This document shows positions 58,112 to 64,000 of a stretch of DNA of 64,000 nt, one piece after another. A program made the position numbers and the translations under genes. The notes under the pieces are model-generated. The model ran no database searches and was not told the origin of the DNA. It worked only from the letters and a program-made list of their open reading frames with translations. The first letter of the stretch is position 1. Each line of letters opens with the position of its first letter. This DNA is from Streptomyces diastatochromogenes (GTDB lineage: Bacteria; Actinomycetota; Actinomycetes; Streptomycetales; Streptomycetaceae): NCBI RefSeq assembly GCF_002242805.1, contig NZ_MCGQ01000029.1, positions 163,349-227,348 of the forward strand, written 5' to 3'.

Positions 58112-58894
58112 ATGACCTCCTTCGTGTTGCCCCATGAGGTGCACGGCGACGGCGCCCACAAGGTGTTCGCCGTGCACGGCTGGTTCGCCGACCGGTCCGC
58201 CTACGCGGCCGTCCTGCCGGATCTCGACCGGACCGCCTTCACCTACGCGCTGGTCGATCTGCGCGGCTACGGAGCGGCCCGGGACGCCGTGGGCTCCTAT
58301 ACGACGACCGAGGCGGCCGTGGACCTGGTGGAGCTGGCCGACCGGCTGGGCTGGGAGCGGTTCTCGGTGGTCGGGCACTCGATGGGCGGCGCGGTGGCGC
58401 AGCGGCTGCTGTCGGTCGCACCGCACCGGCTGCGGCGGATCGTCGGGGTCTCCCCCGTGCCCGCCTCGGGGCTGCCGCTGCCCGGCGAGCAGGGCGTGCT
58501 GTTCGCGGACGCGGCGCACAGGCCGGAGAACCGGCGCGCGATCATCGACTTCACCACCGGGAGCCGTCGTCCCGCGGCCTGGCTCGACCGGATGGTGGAC
58601 CTCTCCCTGGAGCGCAGCGACGCGAAGGCGTTCCGGGCCTGGCTCGACTCCTGGGCGGGCGACGACTTCCGCGCCGACGTCGAGGGCAGCGAAGTGCCCG
58701 CACTGGCCGTGGCCGGCGAACTCGATCCGGCGCTGTCGCCCGAGCTGATGCGCGAGACGTGGATGTCCTGGTACCCGCGTGCCGAACTCGTGGGGCTTCC
58801 CTGCGCCGGGCACTACGCCATGGACGAGACTCCGCTGGAGCTGATCCGCACGGTGGAGGACTTTCTGCGGGCGGACGCGGGCGAGCCGGCGTGA
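58112..58894 (+). CDS. Alpha/beta hydrolase
   Basis: A 260-residue alpha/beta hydrolase. The oxyanion region is AVHGWFADRSAY, the nucleophile elbow is VGHSMGGAVAQ (Ser about 97), the acid is probably AGELDPALSP and the His is in GLPCAGHYAMDE. Esterase or lactonase activity is possible. Its stop overlaps the P450 start by GTGA, so the two enzymes are made together and may act on the same substrate. Confidence 0.87.
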   Translation: MTSFVLPHEVHGDGAHKVFAVHGWFADRSAYAAVLPDLDRTAFTYALVDLRGYGAARDAVGSYTTTEAAVDLVELADRLGWERFSVVGHSMGGAVAQRLLSVAPHRLRRIVGVSPVPASGLPLPGEQGVLFADAAHRPENRRAIIDFTTGSRRPAAWLDRMVDLSLERSDAKAFRAWLDSWAGDDFRADVEGSEVPALAVAGELDPALSPELMRETWMSWYPRAELVGLPCAGHYAMDETPLELIRTVEDFLRADAGEPA

Positions 58895-60153
58895 GCGTAC
58901 GGGAGGCCCCGCCGGTGCCCGACGTCTTCGACCCGCGCCGGTACGCCGCCGGTGTGCCGTACGCCGACTACCGCGTCCTGCGCGACCACCATCCCGTGGC
59001 CTGGCAGGACGAGCCGGAGGTGCTGGGCTGGCCGGCCGGTCCCGGGTTCTGGGCGGTGACCCGGCACGCCGACGTGGTCCGCGTGCTCAAGGACTCGGCG
59101 ACGTACTCCTCGTACATCGGCGCGACCCAGATCCGTGACCCCGACCCGGACGACCTTCCGTTCATCCGGCGCATGATGCTCAATCAGGATCCGCCGCAGC
59201 ACGGCCGGCTGCGGCGGCTGGTGAGCCGGGCGTTCACTCCGGGGCGCGTCGACCGGTTCACGGCGGTCGCGCGCGAGCGGGCACGGACCCTGCTCGACCG
59301 GGCCCTGGACGAAGCCCGGTCGGGCGACGGCACGGTCGACCTGGTCGCCACTGTCACCGACGATTACGCCCTGCTCAACCTGGCGGATCTGCTGGGGGTT
59401 CCGGAGAGCGACCGGCGGCAGCTGCTGCACTGGACGCAGCGGGTCATCGGCTACCAGGATCCGGACGAGGCGGGTCCCCCGGTGCTGGACGAGGTGGGCA
59501 AGCCGGTCAATCCGCGTTCGCCGGCGATGCTGCGGGACATGTTCGCCTACGCCGGACAGTTGGCTGTATACAAACGACGGTATCCCGCCGACGACATCAT
59601 GACGACACTGGCTCATGACCCCGAACTCGTCGACGCCGAACTGGAGATGTTCTTCTTCCTGCTCACGGTGGCGGGCAACGACACGGTGCGCAGCGCGGCC
59701 CCCGGCGGACTGCTGGCCCTGGCCGAGCATCCGGAGGCGTACGAGCTGCTGCGCGCCGGGAAAGTCGGCATACCGTCCGCGGTGGACGAGTTGCTGCGCT
59801 GGCATCCTCCGGTCCTGAGCTTCCGCAGGACGGCCGCGCAGGACACCGACCTGGCCGGCCGCCGGATCCGGGCGGGCGACAAGGTCGTGGTGTTCCACGC
59901 CTCGGCCAACCGCGACGAGCGGGTCTTCACCGGGCCCGACCGGCTGGACCTCGCCCGCACACCCAACCCGCACGTGTCCTTCGGGGACGGCCCGCATATG
60001 TGCCTGGGCGCTCACTTCGCCCGGCTGCAACTGCGGCTGCTCTACGAGGAGGTGCTGCGCACACTGCCCGGCCTGCGACCCGCAGGGCCCGCCGGACGTC
60101 TGGTGTCCAACTTCATCAACGGCCTCAAGTCGCTTCCCGTGCACGTCACTTGA
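58891..60153 (+). CDS. Cytochrome P450
   Basis: This 420-residue bacterial class I P450 has the I-helix VAGNDTVRSA (acid-alcohol pair D-T), the K-helix ELLRWHPP (E-x-x-R), and the haem-binding FGDGPHMCLGAHFARLQ with the Cys ligand. It needs a ferredoxin and reductase from elsewhere, as none are adjacent. GTG 58891 overlaps the hydrolase stop. The tail overlaps the opposing DUF89 gene by eight bases. The sequence resembles CYP125/CYP124-like sterol or fatty-acid hydroxylases in its N-terminal region (FDPRRYAAGVPYADYRVLR), but I cannot assign a subfamily. Confidence 0.93.
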   Translation: MSVREAPPVPDVFDPRRYAAGVPYADYRVLRDHHPVAWQDEPEVLGWPAGPGFWAVTRHADVVRVLKDSATYSSYIGATQIRDPDPDDLPFIRRMMLNQDPPQHGRLRRLVSRAFTPGRVDRFTAVARERARTLLDRALDEARSGDGTVDLVATVTDDYALLNLADLLGVPESDRRQLLHWTQRVIGYQDPDEAGPPVLDEVGKPVNPRSPAMLRDMFAYAGQLAVYKRRYPADDIMTTLAHDPELVDAELEMFFFLLTVAGNDTVRSAAPGGLLALAEHPEAYELLRAGKVGIPSAVDELLRWHPPVLSFRRTAAQDTDLAGRRIRAGDKVVVFHASANRDERVFTGPDRLDLARTPNPHVSFGDGPHMCLGAHFARLQLRLLYEEVLRTLPGLRPAGPAGRLVSNFINGLKSLPVHVT

Positions 60154-61330
60154 GGGCGTTCACCTGGATCAGCGCGTGCGTGCCGCCGGTGCGCCAGCGC
60201 CGCCCCTCGGCCGCGACCAGCGCGGCCTCGGTGGCCGGGGTCAGGCCGGTGATCACGTCGGACTTCAGGGTGCGCAGGGCGGCGACCGGGCCGGGGAAGT
60301 AGGCGGTCACCTCCCGGAAGGGCGTGGTGGGCGGCCACAGCCGGTCGCCCACCAGACGGCGGTAGTTGAGGTCGCCCTTGAAGATGGTCAGGGTGGCCGA
60401 GGCGAACTCGGCACGCAGGTCGTCCGGCTGGTCGGCGTACGGCAGCGGGGCGCAGGAGAAGGGGTGGGCCCGCACCGTGAGACGGCCGTCGGCCATGGCC
60501 GACCAGAGCGTGCGCCCGTACCCGGCGGCAGCGCCCGGTGCAGCGACGAGGCGCTGCAGCGCGTCGACCACGTCGGCGGTCGTGGCGTCGGAGACGTAGT
60601 AGGGGTACGGCTTGACGTGCAGGACCGCCCGGCCGATCCGGCCCTCGGCGAGGAGATGGGCGATCAGGAGCAGGTCGGGGACGAGTTCGCGGCCCGCGTT
60701 GTCCGCGACCAGCACGAGCGTGCCCGTGCCGGAGGGCGGCAGCAGCGACCACAGGGTCTCGCTGTCGTCGGCGACCAGAGCGGGGACCGGTTCCGCGGCC
60801 TCGGCGCCCACCGCGGACAGCCGGAAGCCGAGGTCGGCGCGGTTGCCCCACAGCGAGCCGTGCAGCAGGGCGCGGGCCCGCTCCGGCTCCGGACGGCCCT
60901 GGAGCGCGTCGAGCGCCCCGAGTTCCTCGTCGGTCTCCGGCGCGTCGAGTTCGGCACGCTTGAAGGGGCGGAACGGGTCGACGCCCTGCCAGGCACCCGG
61001 CCCGAACCAGCCGACGGCATCGAGCAGCCGGCGGTAGAAGTGGCTCTCCGACCACAGCCACGGCGCGTCGAACCAGGACCGGCCGACCTGGTCGTCCAGC
61101 CCCCAGGCGCGCCACCGGTCCAGGTCGCCGGCATCCTCGGGCAACGGCTCGATCACCCCTTCGGTGCAGCTCTTCAGCAACTCGTCGAGCGCGTGGTGCT
61201 GCCCGGGGCCGTACGGGAAGGCGTCCCGCACCTGCCGGATGATCGCGGGGTGCCGCTCGGCCAGCACACTGTGCGGGAACGAGCCGGGTTCGTCGCCGAG
61301 GATGACCGGTGCCGTGGAGGTGTCGGGCAT
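60146..61330 (-). CDS. DUF89/ARMT1-type damage-control phosphatase family protein
   Basis: A 394-residue protein of the DUF89 family: the metal-binding block LVLVADNAGRELVPDLL and IFKGDLNYRRLVGD are signatures of damage-control phosphatases that remove phosphate from harmful sugar phosphates. The long N-terminal helical region (FRPFKRAELDAPETDEEL, LHGSLWGNRADLGFRLS) holds the family N-x-x-D features. ATG 61330 is used, nine bases after a GTG alternative at 61339. TACGGT lies seven bases upstream and no ribosome site is visible, suggesting a leaderless message. Confidence 0.88.
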   Translation of the reverse strand: MPDTSTAPVILGDEPGSFPHSVLAERHPAIIRQVRDAFPYGPGQHHALDELLKSCTEGVIEPLPEDAGDLDRWRAWGLDDQVGRSWFDAPWLWSESHFYRRLLDAVGWFGPGAWQGVDPFRPFKRAELDAPETDEELGALDALQGRPEPERARALLHGSLWGNRADLGFRLSAVGAEAAEPVPALVADDSETLWSLLPPSGTGTLVLVADNAGRELVPDLLLIAHLLAEGRIGRAVLHVKPYPYYVSDATTADVVDALQRLVAAPGAAAGYGRTLWSAMADGRLTVRAHPFSCAPLPYADQPDDLRAEFASATLTIFKGDLNYRRLVGDRLWPPTTPFREVTAYFPGPVAALRTLKSDVITGLTPATEAALVAAEGRRWRTGGTHALIQVNALK

Positions 61331-61352
61331 GGGCGTCACCGTACCGTGCGGG

Positions 61353-62000
61353 TCAGCCGGTTCTGACCTCCCGTTCCAGCTGCGTGGCGAGGGTCAGATA
61401 GCGGGGGCGGCGGTGCACCGGCACCAGACCCCGGACCATCAGGTGCCACATCTCGGCCACCCTGCGGGGCAGCCGTCCGACCGGTTCGAGGGAGCGGCCG
61501 GCGACCCGGGTCCCGACGAAGAAGCACACCAAGGAGTGGGCGACGACCCCGACGTCGATCTCGGCGTGCACATCCGCCTCCTTGACGGCACCGCTGAACT
61601 TGCGGGTGGCGAACTCCAGCCACTCGGTGAAGGGATGCCTGAGCGGTGGCCGTACCGGGACGTCCGCGGTGGCGAGGCGGAGTCCGGCGCGCGGCACCGG
61701 ATCCTCCACGGCCAGTCGGGCGACGGCGAACGTGGCGCGCATCAGGGCCTCCAGCGAGGAGTAGCCCCTGCCTTCGACCTCGGCCACCACCTGCTGCGCG
61801 GACCTGGCCTGGATCTCCAGGATGGCGTGGGCCAGGTCCTCCTTCGCGGCGAAGTGGAAGTACAACGCCCCCTTGGTGACCTGCGCGTGACCCACGATGT
61901 CGCTCAAACTGGTGGATTCGTAGCCCTGTCGGTCGAACAGATCGGCGGCGGCAGTGATGATCGTCGCCCGGGTCTGCTCAGCGCGTAATTGCCTCGCCAT
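61353..62000 (-). CDS. cprB: Gamma-butyrolactone receptor homologue (CprB/ScbR type TetR regulator)
   Basis: A 215-residue TetR-family DNA-binding protein. The N-terminal RQLRAEQTRATIITAAADLF and the HTH STSLSDIVGHAQVTKGALYF match gamma-butyrolactone receptors closely, and the ligand domain retains GLRLATADVPVRPPL. In S. coelicolor the CprB homologue lies near geosmin synthase and affects sporulation and antibiotic timing. No butyrolactone synthase (AfsA-type) gene is nearby, so it is an orphan receptor. GAGGAGG precedes ATG 62000. An operator-like site lies 25 bases upstream, so autorepression is likely. Confidence 0.88.
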   Translation of the reverse strand: MARQLRAEQTRATIITAAADLFDRQGYESTSLSDIVGHAQVTKGALYFHFAAKEDLAHAILEIQARSAQQVVAEVEGRGYSSLEALMRATFAVARLAVEDPVPRAGLRLATADVPVRPPLRHPFTEWLEFATRKFSGAVKEADVHAEIDVGVVAHSLVCFFVGTRVAGRSLEPVGRLPRRVAEMWHLMVRGLVPVHRRPRYLTLATQLEREVRTG

Positions 62001-62024
62001 CGACTGACCCCTCCTCGCAGCTCT

Positions 62025-62048
62025 AACGAACGGGACACGCGGTTTGTT
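62025..62048. promoter_or_regulatory. ARE-like autoregulatory operator of the cprB-like gene
   Basis: AACGAAC-N10-GTTTGTT is an inverted repeat with one mismatch, and its right half (CGGTTTGTTTT) resembles the autoregulatory elements bound by gamma-butyrolactone receptors. It overlaps the expected promoter of the receptor gene. Confidence 0.5.
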
Positions 62049-62436
62049 TTGACTCCACGCATACGATAACTCACCGACGGCCAAAGGGAGTCAGCCGGTC
62101 GGACTTCCCTGTCCGCCAGCTGTCCCTCACCGGTACGACATCAGGCCCAGGCGTAACACTCCGCAAACGGACGGCCCCTGAACGCACTCCTCCCACTGCT
62201 CCTGCATGTTTCCGGAAGCCAAGGGGTGGCGCTGGCCTCGCCTTTGACATCCGCCACAGGGGGCGCCCGGCCCGCACTCCGGTCCGGCCTCGAAGGGGGC
62301 CGCCAAAACCGTCTGACCGGTCTGAGTCGTGCGCCGAACCGTGCCGGGGACGCCGGGGAGGGTGAACGGAGCCGAGATGTGGCCCGTACTGGACTCAGCA
62401 GACCCCGTTCCCGCGCCTGCCGAGGAGACGTCCCGG
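62049..62436. other. Intergenic region between cprB-like gene and LPMO gene
   Basis: About 390 bases with no convincing gene; short ORFs here lack coding bias. GAGGAGA before 62437 is the LPMO ribosome site. Except for the ARE-like site at its left edge, I see no clear promoter or hairpin. Confidence 0.4.
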
Positions 62437-63369
62437 ATGACTCGGATGACCGCCCGCCTGAGCGTCACGGCGGCCGCCGCTACGGCCCCGCTCCTGCTCC
62501 TGCCGTGGGCGGCGGGGTCTGCCCAGGCGCACGGTGCCCCCACGGACCCGGTCAGCCGGGTGTACGCCTGCTCACCCTCGGGCGGCAGCGCGAACCGGTC
62601 GGCGGCCTGCCGGGCGGCGATCAGCGCGAACGGCGCCCCGTTCACCGCATGGGACAACCTGCGCGTGGCGGGGGTCAACGGCCGGGACCGACAGGTGATT
62701 CCGGACGGCAGGCTGTGCAGCGGGAACCTGCCCGCCTATCGGGGCCTCGATCTGGCCCGGCGGGACTGGCCGGCGACCCGGCTGACCGCGGGCGGCAGAC
62801 TGACGATGACGTACGCCTCGACGATCGCGCACACGGGCACGTTCAGGCTGTACCTCACCAAGCCCGGCTACGACCCGGCGAAGCCGCTGAAGTGGGCCGA
62901 CCTGCCGACGCGCCCCTTCGCCGAGGTCACGGACCCGCCGCTGACGAACGGGGCGTACCACATCCGGGCGACGCTGCCGAAGGACCGGACGGGCCGTCAG
63001 ATGCTGTACACGATCTGGCAGAACAGCAGTACGCCGGACACGTACTACTCGTGTTCCGACGTGGTGTTCTCGGGGGCGAGCGCGGGAGCTGGGTCAGGGT
63101 CGGCCAAGGCCACGGAGACTTCCGCCGCTTCGAAGGCACCGACGAGCCCGCGTCCCGTACCGACGAAGAGCGCGCAGCCCGCGTCCGGAACGCCGACTCC
63201 CGCTGAGAAGAAGGGGACTTCCGCCGGCACGAGCAGCGACAGCGCGCCGGTGGCCGAGGCGACCCGCTCGGACGCGGGCCCCTCGGCGCCGTTGCTGGCG
63301 GGCGGCGCCGCCGCGGTGCTGGTGCTCACCGGGAGCGCCGCCCTGGTTCTGCGTCTACGGCGACGCTGA
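62437..63369 (+). CDS. AA10 lytic polysaccharide monooxygenase with C-terminal membrane anchor
   Basis: This 310-residue protein begins with a signal ending AGSAQA, so the mature N-terminus is HGAPTDPVSR. The N-terminal His and a second His in STIAHTGTFRLYLTK form the copper histidine brace of AA10 oxidases that cleave chitin or cellulose. After the roughly 175-residue catalytic domain comes a Ser/Thr/Pro/Ala linker, a hydrophobic segment (APLLAGGAAAVLVLTGSAAL) and a basic end (RLRRR), as in cell-wall/membrane-anchored proteins. No LPXTG motif is visible, so it is probably held by the membrane helix. In some Streptomyces, surface LPMOs act in morphogenesis rather than in feeding. Confidence 0.87.
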   Translation: MTRMTARLSVTAAAATAPLLLLPWAAGSAQAHGAPTDPVSRVYACSPSGGSANRSAACRAAISANGAPFTAWDNLRVAGVNGRDRQVIPDGRLCSGNLPAYRGLDLARRDWPATRLTAGGRLTMTYASTIAHTGTFRLYLTKPGYDPAKPLKWADLPTRPFAEVTDPPLTNGAYHIRATLPKDRTGRQMLYTIWQNSSTPDTYYSCSDVVFSGASAGAGSGSAKATETSAASKAPTSPRPVPTKSAQPASGTPTPAEKKGTSAGTSSDSAPVAEATRSDAGPSAPLLAGGAAAVLVLTGSAALVLRLRRR

Positions 63370-63387
63370 ACCTTCCTGCTACGAGGG

Positions 63388-64000
63388 TCAGTTGACGTAG
63401 ACCCGGGCGCCCGCGTCGGTGACGGGGGCGTACTTGGCGGTGAAGTAGCCGTTCGCGAAGCACAGCGACGAACCGGAGCTCTTGGTGAACTGCTGGTTGG
63501 TGAAGGCGATGCTGCTGTCGCTGTTGTCGGCCTTACCGGTCAGGCTGGGCGCCTGGTAGACGCAGGTGATGGTGCCCAGCAGGGTGCGCAGCTTGACCGT
63601 GGTCTGGATGGTGGAGCCGCTGGCCGGCGTGACGGTGAGGGTGCCGTCGGAGGCGACCGTCGCGGTGTAGGGCAGGTTGTCGACCGTGATGCTGCTGACG
63701 CCGAGCACACCGGTGACGTTGCTGGTGCAGCTGCTGCTGTCGAAGGTGTGCCCGGTGACCGATTCGGTGGCCGTACCGGGTGCGGTCGGGTTGCCCGTGA
63801 CTGCGGCGGTGAACTGCGACGACGTGCAGGTGACCCCGCTGGTGCCGGTCGCGCTGGAGTAGAGCGTCGCGGTCGTGCCGCTGGCCAGCGGCGCGGTCAG
63901 GGTGTCGCCGACCGCGGCGGCGGGGCCGCCGGCGCTGCCCGTGGTGAGGACGGCACTGCCGTCCGCGGAGGCGGGGACGGCCGCGGCCAGGGTGAGCGCG
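63388..64000 (-). CDS. Exported protein of unknown function, N-terminus outside the window
   Basis: The reading frame stays open from the window edge to the stop at 63388, giving 203 residues. The first visible residues, ALTLAAAVPASAD, are the end of a signal peptide. The mature protein is Ser/Thr/Gly-rich with beta-strand character and five visible cysteines (for example VTCTSSQF, SSSCTSNV, ITCVYQAP, SSLCFANG), and looks like a small secreted all-beta protein found in many Streptomyces. Function unknown. It converges with the LPMO gene, 18 bases apart. Confidence 0.75.
   Translation of the reverse strand, partial: ALTLAAAVPASADGSAVLTTGSAGGPAAAVGDTLTAPLASGTTATLYSSATGTSGVTCTSSQFTAAVTGNPTAPGTATESVTGHTFDSSSCTSNVTGVLGVSSITVDNLPYTATVASDGTLTVTPASGSTIQTTVKLRTLLGTITCVYQAPSLTGKADNSDSSIAFTNQQFTKSSGSSLCFANGYFTAKYAPVTDAGARVYVN

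Noticed and set aside
55784..63369. A dedicated biosynthetic gene cluster around geosmin synthase
   Set aside because: Geosmin needs only one enzyme, and the P450, hydrolase and DUF89 genes lack partner ferredoxin or assembly-line genes; a cluster claim would be overreach.

Overview
The window is chromosomal DNA of a Streptomyces species. It has very high G+C, strong third-position GC bias, GTG/ATG starts with GGAGG-type ribosome sites or no leader at all, and actinomycete-typical families (DUF1707-FHA, SSI inhibitor, SAV2148-type HEPN protein, geosmin synthase, ScbR/CprB-type receptor). From memory, gene order resembles the S. coelicolor region running from the assimilatory sulfite reductase to the geosmin synthase and CprB; this was not checked against a database. 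No rRNA, tRNA, CRISPR array, prophage or insertion sequence was seen.

0-6.5 kb: a GAF/HTH regulator, an exported protein of unknown function, a GNAT acetyltransferase, and on the other strand a large NACHT-family NTPase with terminal membrane segments. 6.7-16.2 kb: a sulfate-assimilation operon with a cysteine-type leader peptide and hairpin, then sulfite reductase, a small four-cysteine protein, cysH, cysC, cysD, cysN, an SsuA/SsuB/SsuC-type ABC importer and a sirohydrochlorin chelatase that fits the siroheme needs of the reductase. 16.4-20.7 kb: two small linked proteins sharing a GN..GP motif (one frameshifted), an Rv2466c-type thioredoxin-fold protein, an ECF41-like sigma factor, a PanE-like reductase and a DUF1697 protein.

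21-32 kb: an MMPL transporter, a strong bidirectional terminator, an OleD-like macrolide glycosyltransferase with an operator between -35 and -10, a carbohydrate ABC importer without its own ATPase, an APH-fold kinase, a LysR/EamA pair, a YbaK-type deacylase and a DnaQ-like exonuclease. 32-36 kb: a HEPN protein and a copper amine oxidase whose N2-N3 and catalytic domains are made as two separately exported proteins.

36-50 kb: the three genes for making trehalose from glycogen (glgX, treY, treZ), interspersed with an MFS transporter, a LysR regulator, a lipoamide dehydrogenase-like flavoprotein, an M14 peptidase, a subtilisin inhibitor and a DUF1707-FHA protein. 50-55.8 kb: an M24 peptidase, a membrane-anchored PDZ protein, a LysR regulator facing a glutamine-amidotransferase-like protein, and a large protein of unknown function. 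55.8-64 kb: geosmin synthase, an alpha/beta hydrolase overlapping a cytochrome P450, a DUF89 protein, a CprB-like gamma-butyrolactone receptor homologue with a candidate operator, a membrane-anchored AA10 lytic polysaccharide monooxygenase, and a truncated exported protein.

The most notable items are the split copper amine oxidase, the cys leader/attenuator and CysX-like gene, the GN..GP protein pair, the NACHT-membrane protein, and two LysR genes whose 3' ends have each been tandemly duplicated.
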